64,000 nt of DNA, taken from contig CM067443.1 of NCBI GenBank assembly GCA_034508935.3, positions 130,156,142-130,220,141 of the forward strand. Reading direction: 5' to 3'. Below are positions 22,641-47,089 of the stretch, piece after piece. The stretch comes from Berghia stephanieae. Taxonomy: Eukaryota > Mollusca > Gastropoda > Nudibranchia > Aeolidiidae. Below the pieces are notes generated by a model that made no database searches, had not been told where the DNA came from, and worked only from the letters and a program-made list of their open reading frames with translations. Every line of letters begins with the position of its first letter. The first letter of the stretch is position 1. Made by a program: the position numbers and the translations under genes.

Positions 22641-23553
22641 CATTGCAGCCTCTATTTAAAAATGAACGATGTGCTGAACGTCAGGGACATGTCACCCTCA
22701 AGCAGGACAGCACAATGTCAAAAGGCCTTGCTGTCCAGCCTATGGTCATTTGCCTTGATTGTGGCACGACGTTGTGGGAGCACGCTCACTTCCAGAATTG
22801 TGACGTCACAGGCACCAGGGTGAATAGATCACTTGTGGCATCATCATTAGTGATTAGAATTGGACATCGTCAACTATCAAAGATGTGTGAAGACATCGGG
22901 ATGCCGTCACTGAATGTCAAAACGTACCATGGTATTCAGGATATCATGCATCACCGTGTCTTGAGGATGATGGAGTCAACCTGCTCTGAGGCGAGGTCCA
23001 TTGTCAAGGAACTCTATGAGCCAGTGAGCATGGCATTCGTAATGTAAATGTCAGCTTTGATGGGACCTGGCACAGACAGGGTCACACCTCTCAGCATGGG
23101 CAGCTGCTGTCATCTGTTCAGTGTCTGGTCTTATCCTTGACACTCATGTCATGTCCCCGTATTGTCAGGTAATTATATGATTATTATTTTTCTGTTTTCA
23201 TAGTCTATCACTATCAAATTATTATCTCAGAATATAAATTTCAATATCATTTGGCTTGTCATACAGGTCACTTCTTGGTACCACAAGCTGTTTCCAGATC
23301 ACCGTCTTGCAAGAGGAAGCATTATATGCAAAATTGAGATGTTCCTCGAATCAGAGGGCAGAGACATGGACCGGCCAAAGGAAAAAGAAAAATTCCCCAA
23401 ATTGCTCTCATGTTTGGGACTGACGAGGGACATAATGCTTGGTGATGCTGCTAATGTTATCTCTTAATTACGAATGAAGTTGTATTGTATTTTGATAATT
23501 TTAGAAGCAACCATATGCTTCCTCATTCATTTGTTCAGAATTGGCTTATAAGA
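22641..23553 (+). pseudogene. Mutator-type transposase, tandem duplicate copy 2
   Basis: Almost identical to 21527-22430, offset by 1114 bp in the same orientation. Copy 2 keeps one longer frame, MQPLFKNERCAERQGHVTLK ... ICLDCGTTLWEHAHFQNCDV ... CSEARSIVKELYEP, with a CxxC (CLDC) and possible zinc-binding residues. It then shifts by one base compared with copy 1. The intron and SWYHKLFPDHRLARGSIICK exon are repeated too. The similarity ends where copy 1 passes into unrelated sequence after TTCAGAATTGGCTTATAAGA. It looks like a local segmental duplication, not two independent insertions. Confidence 0.7.
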
Positions 23554-23940
23554 CTGTCCTGTCAGAAATTCGCAATTGCAACTTTGACGCGAATTCGCGT
23601 TTTTTGCCATTTTTGCCGCTTTTTGCAACCGTGGTGCAACTTTGATGTTTTTTTTTTGCAACATTGGTGCAACTTTTGTGGAAAATGCACACAAAAAAAA
23701 AGGCTATTTTTCTCCAAATCTGGCAAAAATATTGTGTACCGGTGCCGGTAACTTAATCTAGCTCTTCTTTGCACTGAAATCTGAATAGACTATACGATCA
23801 GAGCTAGATCTAGAGCGCGAAAGCAAGCACTCGCCTTCAGAACACAGGTCTGCTGAGGATTTTCAATTTTTGACGAGACGAGAAAGATCTTGGAGAAAGG
23901 ATTTAGATCTAGAATCTAGAATATTTTACTCTAACTCTAA

Positions 23941-24250
23941 TGGATAAATTTATTATAAGAAGCTGCAGTCGTTCGCCGGCATCTAGATCTACCAAAATCA
24001 TGGATCCTGCTACTGCTAGATCTAGATCTACTGAGGTTGATGATGGCCCATCTGCAGCCACTAGATCTATAGTTCATCTACTTCTACTGTGTCATCCAAC
24101 AACATTGATGTTAAATTTGTGAACGATAGAGGAGCATGCATTGAGATAGGTCTAGCGATTGAGGATAAAGACGACATCTGTCCATTCCCTCCACCAGCGT
24201 CACCATGTGGTAGTCAATTGTGGATGGCATCACCTTTGTCAGCGAAAAGG
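23941..24250 (+). CDS. Unrecognised exon-like open segment
   Basis: An ATG at 23941 opens MDKFIIRSCSRSPASRSTKI. The coding signal then continues in another frame as IDVKFVNDRGACIEIGLAIE and DDICPFPPPASPCGSQLWM, ending near AAAAG|GTAGAC, a possible donor. At least one frame change is needed, so it is probably part of a broken transposon gene. The area is unusually rich in the palindrome AGATCT/TCTAGA (at least eight sites in 23805-24070). No family recognised. Confidence 0.25.
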
Positions 24251-24923
24251 TAGACTTACGCTAAAACTTACGGCTAGTGGGCATGCACGTCATTCGCAGT
24301 ATTCTGAAACCACTCATTTTTCAGGTGAGTTATGTTAAATTTAATTAGATCTGCCTACATAGAGTTAAATTACGGCTGCATCTCATCTTATTCTTATCTA
24401 GAGTGATCTCGCAAACATTGCCAATGCTAAATTATCAGTTTTTTGCATCATTAGAAGGGACAAAACTGATTTAGCATCAGCATTGTCAGAGCTAGATCGA
24501 CACTCCGCTGTAAAAATTAGTACAATTGCGGTCCCATTTTTTTACACAACGGCCAATGTGGAAGTGAAAACAAATTAGGGCCTATATCTAGATTATAATA
24601 ATACCCATTTGTTTTCCGTATTTATGGCTATGATCGCCTGTAACGAGATACCGCTATAACTATAATGAATTAATAATGTCAATCCTGTCTGTGTGCGCCT
24701 CTGTATATTTATAATTTTTCCTCGTTTTACTTGGATGTTACAATTGTTAAAAGTTGAATTTAACTTTTAGTTAAATAATTTTTTATTTCAAGTTCTCATG
24801 TTCCAGGCCCGCCATAAATTCAAAGAGATGGCTTATCCTCGATAAAGAGATTTTGAGGAATATAAAAGAACAATTAATTATATTTTTACTTTTGTTTTTC
24901 AGGTCTTGTCGTAGTTTGTAAAG

Positions 24924-26190
24924 ATGTTCCCAGACCAGTTGCATGTTTCAACCAGACAATTTGAGTATAGAGTCGGAAGGGCCAGCTTGAAAATGACATC
25001 ATCCACCTTGATGGAACAACAGCGTTTCCTTTTGGAGAAGGTCAGCTTTACGTGTTTGCCTCAAGAGCTGTCGGACATTGGACATTTCATGTTATTCTCC
25101 TCCAGAGGATTTTGTGCTTAGTTTAAAGATAGCCCTTTCACTAGAAACATTTCGAATTAAGGAAGATCTTAGTGAGAATTTTATATATTCTTGGATTACA
25201 AAATTGTTATCACCACAGAAGATTAGTGTGAAGCCATGTCAGATTAAATACAAGTTATTAAAAGCAAAGAAAGATAAGAACAAATTCAAACACAAGCCTG
25301 ATTTATGGCTTAAACTTATCCAGAGTCCTTTGTTTGAAAGTAAAGATTTAGGTGGTAAGGTTTTAGAACCAAAAGTTGTTAATAATACTTTTATGGAAAA
25401 AAGCATTAAATATTCTATTTTTGTATCCTATTGTGTGCATTTGATGAAGAGTGAATTTTTTCTAACATTTACTCAAGGTATGGGTTCTAGAGGGATAATG
25501 AGTTATAGGAAATGGACAGATGTTTTCAAGAGATCATTAATTGTAAAACAGCCGAGTTAGTGGAGTCTCATAGAAAAATTTTAATTAGATACTAAGAAGT
25601 CTAAGTCAAAGTCTTTAAATGTTCAATTACAAAAGCAAGAAAGTATTAATGATGTAAAGTCCTCGCAACTGATTGATTTTCAAAGCTCTAAAATCTATAA
25701 AAGAAATGTCAATTTGAGGAAACATATCAAAAAAAAACAAAAAGAGAAAAACGAAAAATAAATCAAGAACTTAAAGACATTGAGTTAAATTTGAGAAAAC
25801 TGTGCGAAGTCTGGAGCTAAAAATGACCAGTTTAAAAAAACAGCTAACATCTGAGCAAACAATGAAAGCTAGACTGAGAAAGAAAATTTAGAAAATACAA
25901 ATATAATTTTGGACTTATTGGAAGATAATGCAGATCAAGATGGAGTAGATTCAGGCCAAACCGGCTGCTACCAGACTCGATGTTCTACTTTCCTTTCATT
26001 TTGTTTCCCGGTGCATATTTCTACTAACCAAGCAGACGTCTTGTGGGACGTTTTTCATGCCATTTTAGTGTGTGCAATCCAGGAGAAGGCAAAGAAACTT
26101 GTTTATATCAAGATATTTCTCACGAAACGTAAGTATCCCATTCTTTGTTATGGGGTTGCAAGGTGCTATTTATACATCTTTATTAAGTAA
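24924..26190 (+). pseudogene. Unrecognised degenerate transposon-like gene fragments
   Basis: Discontinuous coding-like stretches include MFPDQLHVSTRQFEYRVGRA at 24924, a 160-residue frame at 25078-25560 containing SWITKLLSPQKISVKPCQIK and LWLKLIQSPLFESKDLG, a lysine-rich coiled-coil-like part at about 25690-25890 (NLRKHIKKKQKEK, LRKLCEV), and LLEDNADQDGVDSGQTGC near 25915. The frames are interrupted and shifted. An N-terminal domain followed by a basic coiled coil is common in invertebrate transposase genes, but no catalytic domain is visible. The family is unknown. Confidence 0.3.
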
Positions 26191-26740
26191 GGAGTTCCGG
26201 GTCAACCACTGCACTGCAAGCTATTTTTAGATCGTTTGAGTGTGGTTGGATAATCTGGATAATTAATGCTGAAGGCAGAGAGACCCCCTTCACCGACAAC
26301 AAGCCAGGATACTACTGGTATAAGGCCTTTATGGAGTGACACAAGGGGGAGGTGCAGGAGAGGAAAGCCATGTCCCTTGGCGAACAACGCGCTCAGGTTT
26401 CAGAGGGAAAGATACGTGGCTGGTTCCACACCATGCAGAAATCGCTAATGTCAAATGGCATTGACATAACCAAGGTCCCCCCAACAACGTCTTCAATTGC
26501 GACGAGACTGGCTTCCCTTTCTGGGAGGTTGTCATCATTGCCAACATATCATCCAAGCACCCCTGTCAAGCCAGCTCCGATACCAAAACACAAGTGACAG
26601 TGCTCGGCTGTTCCTCTGCCAACAGAAGGGGGGCATTGTCTTTTTGACTGAGAAAACAAAAATACTTCTGTACTCTATGTGCAATTTTACAATTGAGGGA
26701 TGGCTGAACAAATTGATCATTTATTGTGAAAGATGGTAGC
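26190..26740 (+). pseudogene. pogo-like DDE transposase fragment, copy A
   Basis: Reading the plus strand gives CENP-B/HTH-type sequence (GYYWYKAFME ... EQRAQVSEGKIRGWF), then NGIDITKVPPT in a shifted frame, corresponding to the NVFNCDETGF block of pogo-family DDE transposases. Compared with copy B (31190-32010) it lacks about 175 bp corresponding to 31636-31810. It ends in the same TTTTTGACTGAGAAAACAAA segment. It is frame-shifted and truncated, and only part of the catalytic core is represented. Confidence 0.7.
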
Positions 26741-27140
26741 TGTTTCAAGCCCAATTTTGTCAGTATCTAGACATAGAGTTGGCTTTGAAATTTAACTTTC
26801 ATTATGATATTATATTCTAATTCTAGCTTGATTTATTTTATGAACTGAATTTTAAGAAATCTGTCATGTAACATCAAATTTTTAAAAATGCTTGCAGCTA
26901 CCTTTTCTTCTCCATAAGTATGATACAGTCATACAGTAAGTAGGCTTATAGCCCCATTCTCCATAGAGTCATTGGAATATGACTAAGTAAGTAAATTACT
27001 ATCCCTAAGTATTTTTCTTCACTTTCTATTTCAACTGGATTTAGCAATTTTTGCTCAAAGATATAGAGCTATTTGAACACTAGTGTCTGTAGAACCTTTT
27101 TATGAATCTTACAAAGATTATCACATTTTTTCCTTCGCAG

Positions 27141-29668
27141 TAGTGATGATGATCAAGATCTTGAGGAAGTGAGTGAAGCACCTCTAACTTCTGTTACTGA
27201 TGCTGACATTGCTTCTTTACCGCTCGTGACTGAGACCCCCATGTGAGTAAGAATTTTCTTTTTTTTTTTAAATTTTGGTGGGTGCGTTTTCTAGTGAATG
27301 TATTTTGTGGCCCAGTATCAAGTTTTGTATCTTAGTGAATGTTAGCACTAAATGTTTGAAAAAGTGTCGTATGCATCTATGAAATTTTGTATTTATCCAT
27401 ATGTAATTTCATTTTACTTTGTGAAGCAATTTGAGCCAATACAAATGCCGTAAAGCGTTATGAAATGCACTTATTAGTATTTCTATATTTTTAATTTATT
27501 GATTCTGGAATGGCCTCAACACGACAGTGATAGTTTAGGTTCTGATTACAGCTTTGCTCTGCGCTGTATCAATGGTAAATTGCTAGATGTGTGTTGTCAT
27601 AGTGCATGCCTATGGACTATGATTATTCATTGCAATTAGAATGTAAAATAATTTTATGTACAAGCGCCTAGGTAGCATATCTTGTCCTGTGTGTTTGAGT
27701 GTTGCTGTTGACCAGGGACCCCTTGTAATGCACTTCGATCACGTTAAGTGGATATTGCGCTGTATAAAAGCTGGTGTGTTTTTTTTTGTATTGTATAAAT
27801 TTTCCTAATTTTTTTTCCAGGCTCAAGACTGGTGGTGTGAAAGCCTAGTTTTAGTTTTGAAACGAGAAGCACACCATTGTTTTTATTATTGGTTTCTAAA
27901 ATCTTCATAAGAGCCTTTTCTATCAAATTTATCTCTCAACGTTATGTTGTATATTGTTTGCACTCACAAGCTAACTAAATACTTTTGTCATTTTTTTCCT
28001 TCCGCAGAGATCATCCAGAGCCTTGTGGGTTGAATTCTTCGCGGTTCGAGGAAAAGTTAGCCGCAATGGACAGTCATGACAAATCATGTGAGCTCAGTGA
28101 TGACAGAAATTTCTTCATCCACTCAACGTTCTTCTCGTCTCTGCTTGATATTGTCGTCTGCCCAATGTGCATTGGTTCTGATGTCACTTTTCAATATTCT
28201 CATTCTGTTGGATTGGCATGCAGATTTACTCTTCTTTGCAATACATGCAATGCTACAGTGTGGTCATCGTACTCATCACCAAAATGTAAAGACCGCTATG
28301 ACATCAATGTTCGTGCTGTTCTGGCTTCGAAAGAATGTGGGGTCTGTCTTAGTACCATGAAAGACCTATTCAGCATTATGAATATCCCCAACGTAATGCA
28401 CCATAAAACATATCGCGATATAAGTGATATTGTCAAGGTAGCTGCTAAGGATGCTGCAGATGAAGTCATGCGCACATCTGCAGATGTCATCAGGGAGCGT
28501 CACAAAGCAAATGTTTATGCTACTGAGCAGATTAGTGATTCCGGAATTCAGGTGGTTGGAGTGTCCTACGATGGCACCTGGCACAAAAGGGGACACTCAT
28601 CTCATTACGGTGTTGGTGTTGCTATAGACATTGATAGCGGACTAGTTTTAGATACCCATTCGGTATCTAATTATTGTGTTGGTTGTTTGCGTGCCCCATC
28701 TCAGGATTCAGCAGACTTTACTCAGTGGCAAACAAACCACAAGCCCTTGTGTAATAAGAATTTTGGGGGTTCTTCAAATGCTATGGAGGCGGAGGCGGCC
28801 CGTGTGATATTTTCTAGATCTGTGAAGGATCGTGGACTGATTTATGGGACAATGTTGTGTGATGGTGATAGTAAGGCCCTAAATAAAGTGAATGATTTAG
28901 AAATCTATGATATCACTGTGAGGAAGGAAGACTGTGTTAACCACATTGCAAAAATAATTTTTAATCAATCGGAACAATTAAAGAAGGACAATAAGAAAAA
29001 CTGAATAGAAAATTGACTGCTAGCAAAATAAAAAAAATTACAAACACTTACGCCACAAATCTCAGAAAGAATGCGCCGGATGTGGAGAAAATGAAGCTCA
29101 GTGTTATTGGTGGATTTCTCCACATGATGAGCACAGACCGGGCACCAAACCATTGTCTTTGTCCGGATGGGGAGAATTCATGGTGCAAGTACAAAAATGC
29201 CCTCGCGAGAGGAAGAGCTCCACCTCCACATCAACCACCGTTGACTACTGAGGTTGGAACGTTGGTTTACCCTATCATCCGCAGATTGACGGATCCAGAT
29301 TTGTTGAAACGGTGTGCGAAGATGACTACGCAAAACCCGAATGAAAGTTTTAATTCAACAATCTGGAAGCGCTGTCCAAAGACTAACTTTGCTCACCTCC
29401 TCCAAACATTGAGACTGCAGTTGCCCTGAGTCAATGTGGGACCTTGTGGACTTTTGAAAGGGTTTGAACGCCTCGGTTTGACACGGGGAGTTGTGAACAA
29501 TGTGCATGCTCTCAAAGTGGAGAAGACGCGTTTACGACATTCAAAACGCAAAGGGAAGAGTGTGTCCAGATGGAAGAGGAAGCACTTGAGGGAGCGGCAT
29601 CTCGAAGAGACTGACAAAATTGTGGAGGAGGAAGGTGTTACCTACTCCTCTAGTGCTTTGAATAGTTA
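27141..29668 (+). pseudogene. Mutator-type (PF20700-like) transposase, spliced, nearly complete
   Basis: An exon at 27141-27242 (SDDDQDLEEVSEAPLTSVTD...) has acceptor TTCGCAG and donor AT|GTGAGT. The next exon starts at 28008 in matching phase and is open to 29004. It carries CxxC pairs (CPMC, CNTC), GVSYDGTWHKRGHSSHYGVG with the first catalytic Asp, a CVGC pair, FGGSSNAMEAEAARVIF, and MLCDGDSKALNKV with the second Asp. After a one-base slip in an A run the coding continues (SKIKKITNTYATNLRKNAPD, NHCLCPDGENSWCKYK, QNPNESFNSTIWKRCPKT with the likely catalytic Glu). After further slips near 29427 it ends in a basic tail to 29668. This order of motifs matches the Mutator-like domain PF20700. About three frame slips make this copy broken. 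Terminal inverted repeats were not found. Confidence 0.8.
27700..27790 (+). mobile_element. 3' fragment of tRNA-Pro-type SINE in the transposase intron
   Basis: GACCAGGGACCCCTTGTAAT, followed by a degenerate form of the GTCTAGTGGATATTGCGCTATATAAA tail, matches the end of the SINE at 54460-54766. Confidence 0.6.
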
Positions 29669-29669
29669 A

Positions 29670-31185
29670 CTTTCTCCTATGATTTTTTTTTCTTGATGTA
29701 TCCTTATTTATATCTAAGCTGTTATTATTGATATAGTCTTTATGGTCATATTTCTCAAAACGTACTTTTTTTTTCTTGTTCTGATTATATGCTTTCAGTC
29801 TCCACCGTTTAAAAATTATGAACACATGACTTTGAAATTTGAGACATCAACACTGTCTATCTATTGTTACAAGTAACTGCTTTTTTTTTTTTTACCGTTG
29901 ACTTTTTCAAAATGACAGATTTTCGCAGAATTTTTCAGGCGTATTTTAAAAGATTGAATAACTACACTAAATTTTTTTATTTTATTGTATGAATAGATCG
30001 ATAACTGTGCTACAAAATAACTTTCTATATTTTTATTTTACTTAATTGAAAGAGTTTTCGAAAAAGTTATTTCACTCAATATTGGTGCGATTGTTTTTTT
30101 TTAACAATCGATTTTCAGGAGCGTTGTCCGTTGTCATAAAGCATGACAACTGCACAGTAATGTATGTAACTAGTTAGATTATGGCATGTCAGCTGTGTAT
30201 GTTTATAATCATTTCTAGTCAGTTTTTTTTGGTTTCGACATACCTTTCTAAACTTGTTTTCTTGTTCCATCTTTAGGGTCATTTTTCACGCGATTACGAT
30301 TATTTGCGGATAAATCTAGATTTTGGTTCTTCACCATTTTATTTATTTGAAAGTTAAAGCCTTCAAATGTGCCATTTAAATACTCTATTTGTTGCTACAG
30401 CTCATTGGCTATTTATTTTAGGGTTGGAGTGCTCTGTTATTGAAAAAAAAATTTTGTCCATTGAATTGCATATTTTCCATTTTCATTATTCCATTTTAGG
30501 AGCTCGCTTTTTGTAATCCTTCTGAAAATATTAAATTGGATTGCAATATACTATCTAAGTATTTTCTTTTTTGTACCAATGTCTACCAGGTATGTTTTCA
30601 TCAATATGAACTCAGTTTGTTGGTATAAACGTTTATTTCTCATACGGCCTTGTTGTTCAATCTTTAGACTCGATTTTCTCGAAACTTCAATTTTTCGAAT
30701 GAATATAGATTTTGGTTCTCCACCATTTTTTAAATTGAGAAGCTAGAGCTTTGAAATTTCGCATATATGTACTCTTACTACTGTTACAAATAGCTGGCTA
30801 TTTAGTTTGGTGATTGTTGGCTTATTTGTTTTTGTATAATTGGATATGTTGAGTAAATTGTCCCGTTTTTGCATCTTTTCGAAGCAAATTTTTTGAAATT
30901 CTTATAAAGTAAAACATCAGCAAACTATATACTATATAACAAGCCAGCTATTTGTGACATAGTCTATCAAGTATTTTCCAAGTTAAATGGCTGAAATCGG
31001 ACATGAATTGTTGAAATGGTCGAGTTCCAAAATTTGTGTTTATTTTTCAAGATGGCCGCCGCTGCCATGGTTACGCATGCTTTTTAAAAATCAAATCTCA
31101 ATATTTATACCTATGCTACCTTATGATCATATTGGTTTCTTGAGTTTGTCAGTTTTTTTAAAAAGTTGTCTCTCAGTGTCGAGCC
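29670..31185. other. Non-coding 3' region with degenerate long repeats
   Basis: AT-rich, no coding frames. A unit containing TTTTGGTTCTYCACCATTTT, AAGCTAGAGCTTTGAAATTT and CTGTTACAAATAGCTGGCTA recurs in worn form near 29795, 30320 and 30708. It is probably the 3' non-coding or subterminal part of the Mutator-type element. It ends at GTCGAGCCCCC before the pogo-like copy B. Confidence 0.4.
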
Positions 31186-31189
31186 CCCT

Positions 31190-32010
31190 TAAAGAGTTCT
31201 GGGTCAACCACTGCACTGCAAGCTATTTTTAGATCGTTTGATTTTGGTTGGATCATCTGGATAATTAATGCTGAAGGCAGAGAGACCCCCTTCACCGACT
31301 ACAAGCCAGGATACTACTGGTATAAGGCCTTTATGGAGCGACACAAGGGGGAGATGCAGGAGAGGAAAGCCATGTCCCTTGGCGAACAACGCGCTCATGT
31401 GTAAGAGGGAAAGATACGTGGCTGGTTCCACACCATGCACAAATCGCTAATGTCAAATGGCATTGACAATAACCAAGGTCCCCCCAACAACGTCTTCAAT
31501 TGCGACGAGACTGGCTTCCCTTTCTACTTGGGAGGTTGTCATCATTGCCAACATATCATCCAAGCACCCCTGTCAAGCCAGCTCCGATACCAAAACACAA
31601 GTGACAGTGCTCGGTTGTTCCTCTGCCAACGGAAAAGTGTTGAAGCCCACCATCATCTTCCTGGGAGTAAGGTAAGCAAAATCTATCACTTAAAATAATC
31701 CGATTATTTCACCAGATGATGATACTGATAATTCTCGTGACGTGTTTTTTCTTGTTTTGCTTATTTTCTGGAAAGGTGGAGGACTTCAAGGCCAGGATGA
31801 ACAGTGGGAGGGGGTGCATTGTCTTTTTGACTGAGAAAACAAAAATACTTCTGTACTCTATGTGCATTTTTACAATAGACTGTCCTTCCTTCGCAGATGG
31901 ACCTGGAAACCCTGGGAGGACTTCGATGCTGATTACGCCTTCACCCCAAACATGGATCAACAATGCGACTTTCATGGAATGGCTGAAATACACACTGAAA
32001 ATGTCCAATA
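31190..32010 (+). pseudogene. pogo-like DDE transposase fragment, copy B
   Basis: Same start as copy A (GGGTCAACCACTGCACTGCA). Plus-strand frames give TPFTDYKPGYYWYKAFMERH (CENP-B-type HTH), KIRGWFHTMHKSLMSNGID, NVFNCDETGFPF (first Asp block), SSDTKTQVTVLGCSSANGKV and KPTIIFLGV. After a GTAAGC...TTCGCAG segment that could be an intron (about 31671-31896) come ITPSPQTWINNATFMEWLK and YTLKMSN. These are the ordered blocks of pogo-family DDE transposases. It is frame-shifted in at least two places and broken. It lies directly downstream of METTL2's 3' end, on the opposite strand. Confidence 0.75.
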
Positions 32011-32175
32011 AACTTTGAAAGTCTATAACTATTTTGTTTGACTAGATACTTTGACCTGTTCTTTGTATTGTTGTTTAATTTCTGAGCTCTTAACAAATCT
32101 TTTTATATCTAAGTTTTTAAAACCTAAGCTCTATCTTACACTTTAACTTAAAGTTTTGGAATTTTAGTACTATGA

Positions 32176-43981
<11,806 letters not shown>

Positions 43982-43984
43982 ATC

Positions 43985-45298
43985 TGATATATTGTCTGTG
44001 TACAGTAGAGAAAATGAATAATTGACAAATTCTAAGGTCAATTAAGAAATGCAGATCACAAGTATTGTCAACATTCCAAAGTATTGCCTTGCAAATCATC
44101 GTGAATTTTAATAAAATCCACAACCAATGATGCTGATAGTGATGGTGATCCTGGTTTTGTAGTGTGAAACAGTGTTAAGATTGTTTGCTACCCTCTCAAT
44201 AGGATACATGTCAATCTCACTAAGACTAAGTACTAAGCAAATATGCTTTATGTTTTATTTTTATATTATTGTGTAGAACTAAAACGCTTAGAGCCTGTGA
44301 CAACGGGGTAAAGCGCTATATAAATGCCATTTATTATATTATTGGAAGCCAAAATCTTGGTCTCCCTAACCAAAATGGTCCATTTTTTTTGGCTAGGAGT
44401 AAACTGCCTACAAGGAGAGGGAGACCAAGATCTTGGTCTCCCCAGACACTTCCAATTTTCAGAGATGGGAGAGCGCTTCTACTTGTGCGAATAGTGATTC
44501 AATAGTGGTACTACTGCAAATAAGTTATGTTATAAGCACTTTGATAAAATTTTCAAACTCAAAATATCTTAATTTGACCCAGTCAGGGGATGGACTTGAA
44601 AAAACATAAAATTTGATACCTTATATTTGTTTCTCTACAACTTACGGTTCCAGAGTTATTTATATTTTTCTGTTGAAATTTTTTGTCAATTTTACAGAGA
44701 GAATCTGTGATCTCACTGCTGCCTCTAAACCAGCATCACGCGGCGATCTGGAAATTTTGAGTTTTGCAGTCAACATGGCCCACTTATTGTTTTCAGTAAT
44801 CTTGTTTCAATTAAAAAATAAATGGTAAGGGTTAGGTATCATTTTAAAGTCAAAGATCAGAAAATAAGCTTTATTTTCATATAAATCATTTTCATGTATG
44901 GAAAGTATGGAAAAAATTAAGGAAAATGAAAATGGAAAAAAATATGAGGTTTTTGTCAAAAAAAGTGGGGTTGATGGCGGTTAAAATAAAATAATGAGCG
45001 AGTGTATCAATTTTGATGAATTTGGCAGAGATATTCTTCAATTAATTGTCTATTGATGTATGAAGTATAATTATAATTAAAATGTATCCATAAATAAGTT
45101 TTTATGATTCAAAAATTGATAATTTATTATTTCATTATCTTTCTGGGAAATACAATCAGGAATTAAGAATAAGAATGAAATACAGCGTTAGAAAGCTTGT
45201 TTTGTGCCCTTTAAAATGATATCAAAATCAGTCACATCGGTTCACAAATAACGCCATTGTGACCAAAACAGTTAAGGGCCAAAAATAAAGTTCCAAAA
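43985..45298. other. Upstream of METTL2, non-coding
   Basis: AT-rich. It contains a SINE-type tail fragment at about 44279-44345 (AAAGCGCTATATAAATGCCA) and a palindromic patch near 44424-44445 (GAGACCAAGATCTTGGTCTC). No coding exon was recognised, and no clear core promoter for METTL2. Confidence 0.4.
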
Positions 45299-45299
45299 A

Positions 45300-46951
45300 A
45301 CGGGGCAAGAACCTGAGACGCAGAGCATCTAGTTGAACGGTGTGTTGTGACGATGGGAGACCTTCCATATAAGCTACTGCATCCCAAGTAGTCTTGTTCT
45401 AGTAAGGGGTTTGGGAGGGGGGAAACTTTTTGTTTTGTTTTAAAGTCTCCCCCCTCCCAAATAGAACTTCTAGTAGGGGGTTTGGGAGGGGGGAGACTTT
45501 AAAAAAAAAGTTTTCCCCCTCCCAAACCCCCTACTAGAGCAAGAATACTTGGGATGTAGTAGCTTATATCAGGGGTGAGAATGACTTGTCACAAAAAAGG
45601 AGGAAATTTTTCTTCGTGAAGATCATGACCCATCCATGCGACCATAACCTATAAATTTGAATTTCACTAAAATTTACTGAGATACAATCCAAAATTTGTC
45701 TCGCAGCAATTTCTGACACGACTCGGTGGATTTTCAAAAGTTGAAAGTGTAATTACGTTTGGTGGTTGTAGTAGGGACGATGATGTGGTGGTGGTTGTAG
45801 TAGTAGTGGTGGTAGGGATGATGTGGTCGTGATTGTAGTAGTAGTGGTCGTTTGGATGATTCTGTAGTGGTGGTTGTAGTAGTAGCGGTGGTAGGGATGA
45901 TGTGGTAGTGATTATAGTAGTAATGGTCGTATGGATGATTGTGTGGTGGTGGTTGTAGTAGCTGTGGTAGGAATGATGATGTGGTGGTAGTTGTAGTAGT
46001 AGTGGTAGGGATGATGTTGTGGTGGTTGTAGTAGTAATAGTGGTGGTAGGGATGATGATGTGGTGGTGGTTGTAGTAGTGGTAGTAGGGTTTATGATGTG
46101 TTGGTGGTTGTAGTAGGAATGATGATGTGGTGGTAGTTGTAGTAGTAGTGGTGGTAGGGACTATGTGGTATTATTTGTTGTAGTAGTGGTGCTAGGGATG
46201 ATGGTGTGGTGGTGATTGTAGTAGTAATGGTATTAGAGATGATGATGTGATGGTGGTTGTAGGGAATATGATGTGGTTGTAGTAGTAGTGGTCTTAGAGA
46301 TGATTGTGTGGTGGTGGTTGTAGTAATTGTGATAGGAATGATGATGTGGTGGTAGTTGTAGTTGTAGTGGTGGTAGGGATGATGTGGTGTTATTTGTAGT
46401 AGTAGTGGTGGTAGGGATGATGATGTGATGGTTGTTGTAATAGTAGTGGTGGTAGAGATGTTGATGTAGTGGTTTTGGTGAGTGTTTTTTATTCAGTGAT
46501 GATAATAGCAATTTGTCAATAAGGAGGAAAATGTCTCCGTCTATCGATCAAACACAAGCAAAGTATAAAAATAACAGGAACATTGTTTTGTATTTGGATT
46601 ATGTAATATATTACTATTACTAGTATAAATCCATTCTTATCCTTAGACATAAATTGCCTTTTTGTAAACATTTAATGAATTGTCCTTTCTACATGTTAAA
46701 GGCCTACAATGTTATTCAAATAAAAGGCCAGAAAGTGTTGTTTTGTTTTGATTTTTACTTTATAAAGCAGGCTACAATATCTTTTTTACCGAAACCGAGT
46801 GGTTAATCAGCTTATAAACAACCCAAGAATCTCTCAAATTTAAAGTCCAAAGGTAAAAAGAAAGAAGAGTAAACTAAGCCAATCACCATTACTTTTTATT
46901 CTAATACATATATTATCTCTGTATAACCAGATGATGTAGTAATGGATGGTT

Positions 46952-46996
<45 letters not shown>

Positions 46997-47039
46997 GAGA
47001 GAGAGTGAGAGAGAGAGTGAGAGAGAAGAGAGAGAGAGA

Positions 47040-47089
<50 letters not shown>

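Noticed and set aside
44424-44445. Palindromic GAGACCAAGATCTTGGTCTC as a regulatory site
   Set aside because: A single palindrome in AT-rich DNA beside a SINE tail; no supporting context.
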